Source of the DNA: an uncultured Bacteroides sp.
GTDB taxonomy: Bacteria > Bacteroidota > Bacteroidia > Bacteroidales > Bacteroidaceae
NCBI GenBank assembly: GCA_944322355.1
Contig: CALUOT010000020.1
Span: forward strand, 1 to 44,750
DNA: 44,750 bases
Direction of reading: 5' to 3'
The position numbers were made by a program, and so were the translations under genes. The notes under the pieces are model-generated. The model was not told where the DNA came from, did no database searches, and saw nothing but the letters and a program-made list of their open reading frames with translations. Below are positions 22,305 through 30,800 of this stretch, one piece after another. How positions within the stretch are numbered: the first letter of the stretch is position 1; each line of letters starts with the position of its first letter.

Positions 22305-23054
22305 ATGAAAGGAACTAAGAAATGGGGCACATTTGCCTTGATGGTCGGAATGGCCATGCTGTGCAGTTCATGTGCCGTGCATAAACATCGCCACCGTCAT
22401 CACCCGCACCGCCACTGGGTAGTGATTGTTGCGGAACAGACTACCCCCACAGGTCAAAGCAAGGATGGTATCACCTTTGAAGAATGTTTGGCTATGACCG
22501 ACCGGACTCCTATGACAGCACTGAATGACACGGACATAGTCTCAGCCCTGAAAGAAAATGCTGAAAACGGGTTCCGGTTGCTGATGGCGAAATACAAGGA
22601 GGCTGTGTACTGGCATATCCGACGACTGGTCGTCTCGCACGATGATGCACAGGATGCCGCCCAAGAAACCTTTGTACGGGTATTCCGTTCTTTCAGTCAA
22701 TTCAAAGGCGAATGTTCGTTCTGTACATGGATTTACCGGATTGCCACCAACGAGGCCTTGCGCATATTGGAACGCAGACGGGGCGAGCGGCTTTCATTGG
22801 ACGACCCGGAAGCCGGAGTAAGCGACCTGATGGCTGACGAATATGTGGACTACAGCGATTTGGAAGCGGTAAAGCTGCAAAAGGCCATCCTGTCATTGCC
22901 CACCAAGCAACAGCTGACATTCAACCTGCGCTATTATGATGAACTGGAATATGACGAGATAGCCGCCATCACCGGCTCCACGGTAGCCAATGTGAAAGCC
23001 AATTATCATTTGGCCAAAGAGAAGATTATAAAGTATATGAACTCCACAGACTGA
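22305..23054 (+). CDS. ECF sigma-70 factor fused to a His-rich lipoprotein-like leader
   Basis: This is a 249-residue frame. Residues 1-23 look like a lipoprotein signal (ALMVGMAMLCSSC). Residues 26-37 hold seven histidines (HKHRHRHHPHRH), a probable metal-binding patch. From about 80 the protein is a normal ECF sigma factor: region 2 at about 85-150 (DAAQETFVRVFRSFSQFKGE, FCTWIYRIATNEALRIL) and region 4 at about 185-240 (LPTKQQLTFNLRYYDELEYDEIA). An internal ATG at 22494 (MTDRTPM, residue 64) would give a conventional 186-residue sigma factor without the leader. Whether both products exist cannot be decided from the sequence. The genes downstream encode an anti-sigma-like and a periplasmic sensor-like protein. 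Confidence 0.85.
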   Translation: MKGTKKWGTFALMVGMAMLCSSCAVHKHRHRHHPHRHWVVIVAEQTTPTGQSKDGITFEECLAMTDRTPMTALNDTDIVSALKENAENGFRLLMAKYKEAVYWHIRRLVVSHDDAQDAAQETFVRVFRSFSQFKGECSFCTWIYRIATNEALRILERRRGERLSLDDPEAGVSDLMADEYVDYSDLEAVKLQKAILSLPTKQQLTFNLRYYDELEYDEIAAITGSTVANVKANYHLAKEKIIKYMNSTD

Positions 23055-23058
23055 AAAT

Positions 23059-23391
23059 ATGGAAAAAGATTTTGATTTCAACCGGATTGGGAAGCGTATG
23101 CCTTACCGAACCCCGGAAGGCTTTCTGGACGAGATGGAAGCGAATATATGGAAAGAAGTTCAAGGCGGACTTCCCCAAACGCATAAGCGTAAGACCTACC
23201 GCCTGCGTATTTTCGCCGCATCGTTGGCAGTAGCCGCAAGCATAGCTTTGCTGCTGGTGTTCAGTCCTGTTTTCCACCAAAGGCAAACCGACAGTTTCTC
23301 GAAAGTGGAGCAGGCGTTCGCCAACCTGATCCAGGAAGACCAGGCTTACATGCTTGCCGTTTATCAAGAAGACCTGTTTATGAACGAATAA
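23059..23391 (+). CDS. Putative anti-sigma factor, single-pass membrane protein
   Basis: This 110-residue protein has a cytoplasmic part at about 1-50, a single membrane helix at about 51-72 (IFAASLAVAASIALLLVFSPVF), and a short acidic periplasmic tail. It has no classical zinc anti-sigma (ZAS) motif, but its size, topology and position 4 bp after the ECF gene are those of a Bacteroidetes anti-sigma protein. It is followed after 3 bp by an LTxxQ-type periplasmic protein. Confidence 0.7.
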   Translation: MEKDFDFNRIGKRMPYRTPEGFLDEMEANIWKEVQGGLPQTHKRKTYRLRIFAASLAVAASIALLLVFSPVFHQRQTDSFSKVEQAFANLIQEDQAYMLAVYQEDLFMNE

Positions 23392-23394
23392 AAA

Positions 23395-23838
23395 ATGAAG
23401 AAGATGAAGAATATAATCAGACTATTGCTGCTGGTCGTCTCATTGACAGCCTTCAGCGGCGCGGTTTCAGCGCAGAGCAACAAACAACGCCTCACCCGTG
23501 AGCAGTTGGCAGAGGTACAAGCCAAGCACATCGCCAAGGAAATGGCCATGAACGAGGTGACAAGCCGACGCTTTATCGAGACCTTCTGCCAGTTTCAACG
23601 GGACATCTGGGCACTCGGTCCCCGCCCGAAGCTACCAAACGACCAAATGACCGATGAGGAGACGGGACAGGCATTGAAAGGCCGTTTCGCCCACAGCCAA
23701 AAGATATTGGACTTGCGGCAAAAGTATTATGCCATCTACAGCGAGTTCCTGACACAGAAACAAATCCAACGTGTCTATGACCTGGAACGGCAGATGATAG
23801 AACGCCTATCCAAACGAAGCAGAAGGACAAACCGATAA
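23395..23838 (+). CDS. Periplasmic LTxxQ-repeat protein (Spy/CpxP/CnrX-like)
   Basis: This 147-residue protein has a signal peptide at about 1-26. Two exact LTxxQ motifs, L33-TREQ37 and L119-TQKQ123, bracket a helical body, as in the Spy/CpxP/ZraP superfamily. CnrX, a metal sensor acting with an ECF sigma and anti-sigma pair, belongs to a related group. In this operon the protein may sense metal or misfolded protein in the periplasm and relay it to the anti-sigma protein at 23059. It is the last gene of the operon; array E follows. Confidence 0.75.
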   Translation: MKKMKNIIRLLLLVVSLTAFSGAVSAQSNKQRLTREQLAEVQAKHIAKEMAMNEVTSRRFIETFCQFQRDIWALGPRPKLPNDQMTDEETGQALKGRFAHSQKILDLRQKYYAIYSEFLTQKQIQRVYDLERQMIERLSKRSRRTNR

Positions 23839-23912
23839 AAACTATTTCAGCGCAAGACACAAGGACGTGCGTGACAGTTAGCCTTTTCCTTTCACAAAGG
23901 ATGTTATAGCTC

Positions 23913-23978
23913 GGAACATAGTATGTTTTCGTTCAAAAGATAGTATGTTTTCAGGCCAAACATAGTATGTTTTTTCTT
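23913..23978. repeat. 22-bp-period palindrome array E (3 units)
   Basis: Units begin at 23913, 23935 and 23957. The cores are AACATAGTATGTTTT, AAGATAGTATGTTTT and AACATAGTATGTTTT; AAACATAGTATGTTT in the last unit is a perfect odd palindrome. The array ends 9 bp before the -33 element of the MATE gene. The core resembles array C (ACTATGTT) with G and C swapped at the centre. Confidence 0.7.
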
Positions 23979-23986
23979 GCTTCATT

Positions 23987-24016
23987 TTTGGTTCTTGATT
24001 TATATCCGTATCTTTG
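23987..24016 (+). promoter_or_regulatory. Promoter of the MATE transporter gene
   Basis: TTTG (23987-23990), an 18-bp spacer and TATCTTTG (24009-24016). It lies immediately downstream of array E. Confidence 0.6.
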
Positions 24017-24044
24017 GCGGCAATATGTATAGGAATAAGACCCC

Positions 24045-25382
24045 ATGAAGCAATGGATGCAGACTTATAGGGAACATTATGTGACGTTGATACGTCTGGG
24101 AGTGCCCATCATGGTGGGACAACTGGGAGTTATCATACTGGGTTTTGCCGATACGCTGATGGTGGGCCATCATAGTACGGTGGAGCTGGGGGCAGCGTCG
24201 TTCGTCAACAATTTGTTCAATCTTTGTATCATTTTCAGCACGGGTTTCAGTTATGGGCTGACACCGGTGGTGGGCGCCTTGTATGGCAAGAAACGTTTCG
24301 GCGAGGCAGGACAGGCGTTAGGGTGCAGCTTGGTGGCTAATGCTTTGGTGGCGTTGGTCTTGATGGGTGTCATGGGGCTGCTGTATTTCCATATTCACCG
24401 GTTGGGCCAGCCCGAAGAGTTGCTCCCTTTGATTCGGCCTTATTACTTGGTGTTGTGGGCTTCGTTACTTTTTGTGCTCTTGTTCAATGGCTTTAAGCAA
24501 TTTACTGATGGCATTACCGATACGCGTACGGCCATGTGGCTCCTGTTGGGCGGCAATGCGCTGAACATTGTCGGCAATTATGTCCTTATCAACGGTAAGT
24601 GGGGTTTCCCCGAATTGGGCTTGCTGGGGGCCGGGCTGAGTACTTTGTTTTCGCGCATCGTGATGGTGCTATGCTTTGCCTGCATCGTGTGGCGTGCCCG
24701 CCGGTTTGCTCCTTATCGCGAGGGGATGAGGAAGTTGGGCTGGTCGTTTCCTGTTTTTCGTAAGCTGAATGCGTTGGGTTGGCCTGTCGGTTTGCAAATG
24801 GGCATGGAGACTGCTTCGTTCAGCCTGAGCACGGTGATGGTGGGCTGGCTGGGGACGTTGGCTTTGGCTTCGCATCAGATTATGCTGACGGTTTCGCAGT
24901 TTACGTTCATGCTTTTTTATGGCATGGGGGCTGCCGTGGCGGTGCGGGTCAGTAATTTTAACGGGCAGGGCGACCTGGTGAATGTGAAGCGTGTGGCCTA
25001 CGCAGGTTTTCATCTGATAGTCTGCATGGGAGTTGTTTTGCTCAGCATCATTTTTGCCTTCCGGGGACAGTTGGGGGGATGGTTTACGGACAATGCCGAA
25101 GTGTCGCTCATGGTGTCGGCCTTGTTTTTCCCTTTTCTTATCTATCAGTTGGGCGATGGGCTTCAGATCAACTTTGCCAATGCTCTTCGGGGCATGGCCG
25201 ATGTCCGTCCGATGATGTTCATTGCCTTTATCGCTTACTTCATTATCTCCTTGCCTGTAGGCTATCTGTGCGGATTCGTATTCGATTGGGGGTTGGTGGG
25301 TGTGTGGATGTCTTTCCCCTTCGGCCTGACCAGTGCCGGGCTGATGTTGTGGCTAAGGTTCAGGAAAATGGTGAATGGTTAA
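24045..25382 (+). CDS. MATE family efflux transporter
   Basis: This 445-residue protein has twelve predicted membrane helices in two homologous halves, the usual MATE size. The N-terminal half contains GVPIMVGQLGVIILGFADTLMVGHHS and the conserved ALNIVGNYVLINGKWGFPELG segment. The second half begins near LGWPVGLQMGMETASF. It exports cationic drugs or metabolites using a Na+ or H+ gradient; the substrate is not predictable. It has its own promoter at 23987. A 15-bp tandem repeat separates it from the kinase gene downstream. Confidence 0.95.
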   Translation: MKQWMQTYREHYVTLIRLGVPIMVGQLGVIILGFADTLMVGHHSTVELGAASFVNNLFNLCIIFSTGFSYGLTPVVGALYGKKRFGEAGQALGCSLVANALVALVLMGVMGLLYFHIHRLGQPEELLPLIRPYYLVLWASLLFVLLFNGFKQFTDGITDTRTAMWLLLGGNALNIVGNYVLINGKWGFPELGLLGAGLSTLFSRIVMVLCFACIVWRARRFAPYREGMRKLGWSFPVFRKLNALGWPVGLQMGMETASFSLSTVMVGWLGTLALASHQIMLTVSQFTFMLFYGMGAAVAVRVSNFNGQGDLVNVKRVAYAGFHLIVCMGVVLLSIIFAFRGQLGGWFTDNAEVSLMVSALFFPFLIYQLGDGLQINFANALRGMADVRPMMFIAFIAYFIISLPVGYLCGFVFDWGLVGVWMSFPFGLTSAGLMLWLRFRKMVNG

Positions 25383-25450
25383 TAGCAAAATAGTAAATGG
25401 TTAAATAGTAAATGGTTAAATAGTAAATCGTAAATTGCTAAATAGTAAAT
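25372..25450. repeat. 15-bp AT-rich tandem repeat
   Basis: ATGGTTAAATAGTAA recurs with a 15-bp period, degenerating towards both ends (TAGTAAATCG, TTGCTAAATAGTAAAT). It covers the last codons of the MATE gene and the gap up to the kinase start codon at 25449. Confidence 0.75.
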
Positions 25451-27776
25451 GAAAAAGGGTGTTTCACGGTTGAAGATTATCTTGGGCTATGTCCTGATAG
25501 TGGGTGCCTTGTTGTACTCATTGGCCTTTGTAGACAAAGAGATGGGCAACCTGATGCTTTCCTCCGAGTATAATACCCAGTGGGAAGACAGCTTGATGAC
25601 CCTTTTGCGTGAGAAAGATCAGAATACCATCCGCCTGCTTCGGACGTTGAGCGAAATGAATGACAGCCTTTTGTCGGCGGGCGACATTGAACAAATCATA
25701 GCCCGCCACGATACGGTCATCATCCGTCAGCAGGTAAAGCAACGCATCATCACCCGCCATGACACGATTCGTACGCCCAAGAAAAAGAAAAAAGGATTCT
25801 TCCGCCGTTTGGGAGAAGCTTTCTCTCCGCCCAAGGAGGATACCACCATCCAGGTGCTTACTTCTACGGAAGTGGCCATGGATACAGTGTTTTATGATAC
25901 GTACAATCCTGTCGATTCCCTGGAGGAGCAACTTCGGTCGGTAGCTCAGAAACGGCAGGAACAAAACGTGGAAGCCAAGCGTCGGAGTCGCTATTTGCGT
26001 CGGCTGGACAAAATGCTCAATGCCCGCATCGACAGCCTGCTGAAAGGTTATGAGCAAGATGTGCTAGTGCAGGCCCATCAGGAGGAGGAACGTCGGCAGG
26101 CCGTGCGTCAACACTCGGCACGGGTCATTAGCGGTATAGCTATAGGCGCTGTGTCTCTTGCCGCTTTTTTCTTGATTCTGATAGGGCGCGATGTGGCCCG
26201 GAGCAACCGTTACCGGCGCGAATTGGAAGAAGCCCGTCGTAAAGCGGAAGAGTTGCTGGCCACGCGCGAAAAACTGATGTTAGCCATTACGCACGACTTC
26301 AAGGCGCCGTTGGGTTCCATCATGGGGTATGCCGACTTGCTCGCCCGTCTGACCGAAGATGAGCGGCAACGTTTCTACCTGGACAATATGAAGACCTCGT
26401 CCGAACACTTGTTGAAACTGGTGACGGATTTGCTCGATTTCCATCGGCTCGACTTGCATAAGGTGGAGGTCAACCGGGTGGCTTTCCGTCCTGCCCGCTT
26501 GTTGGAAGAAGTATGTGTGAGCTTCGAACCGCTGATGACGGAAAAAGGGCTGCGCTTTGAGCACCCCATTGCCCCCGAGTTGGAGAACACGTATATATGC
26601 GATCCTCTCCGTTTACGCCAGATCATCAATAACTTGGTTTCCAATGCCGTCAAGTTTACCGAACAAGGAGGCATTACCCTGCGTGCCGAGTATAAGGAGC
26701 GTCAGTTGGTCGTATCCGTGACCGATACGGGAAAGGGCATGAAGCCTGCCGACCGGGAGCGTATTTTCCAGGAGTTTACCCGCCTGCCCGATGCACAGGG
26801 CAAAGAAGGTTTCGGCTTGGGCCTCTCCATTGTGAAAATGTTGGTGCAGTTGTTGGAAGGAACCATCGAAGTGGATAGCGTGCCCGGTAAAGGAAGTACC
26901 TTCACCGTGCATATTCCTATTTATCCTTTGGCCGGACAAGCTCATGAGACTCCGGCACCCGCCGAACTTGATGAACCGCGGCATTCTTCCGCTCCTTTGC
27001 CGCCGGGTCATCTGCATGTGTTGTTGATTGATGACGACCGGTTGCAATTGACGTTGACTACAGCCATGCTTTCCCAGCAGGGCATTACGTCGGTAGCCTG
27101 TGAACAGGTGGATGCCTTGCTGGATGCTTTGCGGGGCGAATCGTTCGATGTATTGTTGACCGACGTACAAATGCCTGCCATGAATGGTTTTGATTTATTG
27201 AACTTGCTTCGTGCTTCCAACATCCCCCAGGCACGAACCATCCCCGTGATAGCTGTCACGGCTCGTAGCGACATGGAGCGTGAAGAATTTACGGCACATG
27301 GTTTCTCCGGTTGTCTGCATAAACCGTTTAATGTAAGTGAGTTGTTGAAGGAACTGGGAACTCCTCTTCAGTCTTCCTCTCCGGGAGAGGCTCCGGCTGT
27401 GGAGGCTCTCTCTGCGGGGGAGAGTCTGGGAGAGGTTTCGGACGTGCTTGACTTTGCCGCACTGACAGCTTTTGCGGAAGGCGATGAGGAGGCGGCACGT
27501 TCCATTCTGGAGAGTTTTGTGCGTGAAACCCGTCAGAACGCCGGGCGTTTGAGACAAGCCTTGGAAAAAGAACAGGCGGGCGAAATTGCTGCTATAGCCC
27601 ATAAAATGATTCCTCTGTTCACGCTGATCGGGGCTTTGTCCTTGGTCAAGCATCTGCGTGCTTTGGAAAGGCTTCAGGATCGGATCTTCTCAGACCAGGT
27701 AAAAGAAACTACCGAACAAGTGCTTGGAGAAGTGGAAGAATTGGTGCAACGGGCATCTGCTCGGTTAAATTTATAA
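25449..27776 (+). CDS. Hybrid sensor histidine kinase with receiver and Hpt domains
   Basis: This 775-residue protein has TM1 at about 9-27 and a large periplasmic part rich in coiled coil and charged residues. TM2 lies at about 228-249, followed by a coiled coil and a HisKA domain with phospho-acceptor H282 (THDFKAPLG). The HATPase_c domain has an N-box (NNLVSNAVKF) and G-boxes (DTGKG, GFGLGL). The receiver occupies about 518-640 with D572 (TDVQMPAMNG), and a C-terminal Hpt domain has H718 (AHKMIPL). It thus carries every step of a phosphorelay except a DNA-binding regulator. Candidates elsewhere include the orphan NtrC-type regulator at 12285 (inference only). Confidence 0.94.
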   Translation: MKKGVSRLKIILGYVLIVGALLYSLAFVDKEMGNLMLSSEYNTQWEDSLMTLLREKDQNTIRLLRTLSEMNDSLLSAGDIEQIIARHDTVIIRQQVKQRIITRHDTIRTPKKKKKGFFRRLGEAFSPPKEDTTIQVLTSTEVAMDTVFYDTYNPVDSLEEQLRSVAQKRQEQNVEAKRRSRYLRRLDKMLNARIDSLLKGYEQDVLVQAHQEEERRQAVRQHSARVISGIAIGAVSLAAFFLILIGRDVARSNRYRRELEEARRKAEELLATREKLMLAITHDFKAPLGSIMGYADLLARLTEDERQRFYLDNMKTSSEHLLKLVTDLLDFHRLDLHKVEVNRVAFRPARLLEEVCVSFEPLMTEKGLRFEHPIAPELENTYICDPLRLRQIINNLVSNAVKFTEQGGITLRAEYKERQLVVSVTDTGKGMKPADRERIFQEFTRLPDAQGKEGFGLGLSIVKMLVQLLEGTIEVDSVPGKGSTFTVHIPIYPLAGQAHETPAPAELDEPRHSSAPLPPGHLHVLLIDDDRLQLTLTTAMLSQQGITSVACEQVDALLDALRGESFDVLLTDVQMPAMNGFDLLNLLRASNIPQARTIPVIAVTARSDMEREEFTAHGFSGCLHKPFNVSELLKELGTPLQSSSPGEAPAVEALSAGESLGEVSDVLDFAALTAFAEGDEEAARSILESFVRETRQNAGRLRQALEKEQAGEIAAIAHKMIPLFTLIGALSLVKHLRALERLQDRIFSDQVKETTEQVLGEVEELVQRASARLNL

Positions 27777-27841
27777 AGAATGAATCAGGTTACAAAAAAA
27801 ATTATTTATTTTGTGGAGTTATAAAATGTTTTGAGTCATCG

Positions 27842-30800
27842 ATGAATGCCGGTTTCAGAAAGAAAGGATGGAAGTGGATAGTGATGGGCGTCAGTATTCC
27901 TCTGCTGCTTGTGGTGGTACTGGTCATTTCGCTCTATCTGCCTCCTGTACAGAATTTCTTGCGCAAACAGGTGGTCGTGCGGGCTTCGGAGGCCATGGGC
28001 ATGGATGTGCAAGTGGGACGCATTGACTTGCATTTCCCGCTGGATTTGCGCGTGGGTGAGGTGAGTGCGGTCCGGGCATCGGACACGTTGCTTCATGTGG
28101 GTAGTCTGCGCGTGAGGGTACAGCTGTTGCCTTTGTTTCGGGGACGGGTGGAAGTGGATCATGTCATCTTGGAGGAAGCTACGGTGCATACAGCTGACTA
28201 TGTGCCGGGTGTATGTGTGGATGGTACCATCGGTCGTTTTTTGCTGAAGAGCCACGGAGTAGACTTGAAACAGGAAACGGCTGTACTGAACAATATCGAA
28301 TTGGCTGATACGCGGGTGAATGTGGTGCTGATGGATACGACTGCCTCGGAAGAAACGGCGGACAGCACCGGGCTACCTTTGCGGTGGAAACTGAAGGTGG
28401 AACGTCTGCGGGTGGACCGCCTACAGGCCGGATTGACTTTACCGGGGGATAGCATAGCCCTGTCGGTCAATCTGCCCGGATTGGAACTGGCAGAGGCGGA
28501 AGCCGACCTGGGTGAAGGAGCGTATGCCCTGCGGAAAGCCGGGCTGGAAGGGGCGACGGTGCGCTATGATGTGGGGGAGGCTGCTCCTGCTGTCGGGCTG
28601 GATGCTTCTCACTTGGCGTGTCGGGACATTCGGCTGGACTTGGACTCCCTGTTGTTTCACGGAACTCGATTGAAAGCGGTGATTCGCGATTTTTCGTTGA
28701 ACGAGCGTTCGGGGTTGTGTCTTTCTTCGTTGGAAGGGCGTGTGTATTCGGATTCGGTTGGCATTCATCTGCCTCGTCTGCAATTGCGTACTCCGCATAG
28801 TGAACTTTCCTTGCAGGCAGAGGCCTCGTGGGAGGGGGTAGAACAGCCGGAGCGAGGACATTTCGGTTTTAATCTGGACGGCCGGGTAGGTAAGCCGGAT
28901 TTGTTATGGTTGGCGGCCGGGACACCGGAGTCGTTTGCACGGGACTATCCTTCGCATCCTTTGTCACTGAATTTGGGAGTGGAAGGCAACCTGAGCAGGT
29001 TGCGGTTGTCGGCCTTGCGGGCAGAGCTGCCCGGGGCTTTCCGTCTGGACGGCCGTGGAGAGGCTATAGCAGTGGCCGACAGTGTGGCACGACATATGGA
29101 GTTAGAGGCGAAGGTACAGACGGGACGGCTGGACTTCCTGAGAGACTTGGCCGCTTTACCTGCTGATACGGTATTTCGTCTGCCGGACAGTTTGTACTTG
29201 GCCACCTTCCTGACGTTGGAAGGAAGTCGGGTTTCGGCCGATCTGACGTTGCGCGAGGGGGCAGGTCAGGTGAGCGTGGATGCTTCGTACGATTGGCAGA
29301 CGGAGGTTTATCGGGCGGAACTGGCGGTGGATACGCTGGACTTGCATCATTTCCTGCCGGGAAGTGGTCTGCAAAAGTTGACGCTGTATACTTTTGCTGA
29401 AGGGCAGGGGATGGACTTCACTTCGCGCCGGAGCACCGGGGAAGCCCATTTACGGTTGGAGTCATTGGGTTACGATGCCTGGGAGTTGACTGGAGTGGAA
29501 GCTCATTTGGGACTGCAGGAAGGATGTGCCACGTTGGGACTGACCAGTGACAATACGCTGCTGAAGATGCGGGCGGACGCTTCGTTGCGGACAGACCGAC
29601 CGACGCTGGATGGCAAGTTGCGGCTGGATGTAGCTTCGGTGGGATTGGACGAATGGGGCTTGTTGGAGAAGCCCTTGCCCCGTCCATTGACTTTGCAGGC
29701 GGAGGCAGAGGCTCGAGGCGACACCTTGCAGTTGGAATTGACTTCGGGCGACTTGCGAGTGCTGGTTAACACGGGCGAGCCTTGGACGGAATTGGCGGCA
29801 CGCGGACAGGAGTGGGCCGATTTGCTGACGAAGCAACTGGAGGCGCGTCAGCTGGACATGGCTGCCTTGCGACGCTCTTTGCCAATGGCGGACTTGTCCG
29901 TAAAGGCAGGTCGGGATAACCCGTTGGGCGACTGGCTGGACACCCGGCAGATGGGGTTCGATGATTTGACACTGGATTTTGGATGTTCGCCCGGAGAGGG
30001 CATTCACGGAGGAGCTTCCCTCATCGGTTTGCATACAGACTCACTTCGTTTGGACACGCTCTTTCTGACAGCAGGACAAGATACGACACGGCTGCGGCTG
30101 CAAGCCGGCCTTTATAACAGTCGGCAGAATCCGGATTTGGCATGCCGTACCACACTGACCGGAGAAGTGTGGGACGAGGAAGCTGCTTTGACTTGGGATT
30201 TCGAGGACGGCGAGGGGACGAAAGGTGTTCTTTTCGGTATCCGTCTGCGGCCTTTGACAGAAGGGAACGGACGGGGGAACGGTATCCTGCTGAGCCTGAC
30301 GCCCGAACATCCCATTATTGCTTACCGTGAATTCGATTTTACGGACGGAGCACGACATATTTACTTGCATAATGACATGCACGTGTATGCCCATGTGGAT
30401 ATGTGTAGCGACGACGGCATTGGCTTCCGCATGCTTTCCGACCGGACAGACACGACTTCCTTGCAGAACATTCGCTTGTCGCTGACTCGCTTCCGTCTGA
30501 GCGAACTGGGCAAGGTGATGCCCTATCTGCCTCGTCTGACGGGATTGCTTTCGGCGGAGGCGCACTACATACAGACGGATACTACTGCCTTGCAACTGAC
30601 AGCCGAGGTCGATGTGAAGAAACTGACGTATGAAAAACGTCCGGTGGGCGACGTGGGGGCGAGAGTATCGTGGTTGCCCCAAGGTATGGACCGGCATGAG
30701 CTGGACGCGATGCTGACACTGGACAGCCTGACTGTACTGGCTGTGGACGGACTGTTAGGACAGGAGGCCGGTGGCATGGGACAAATGGATATTCAGGCAG

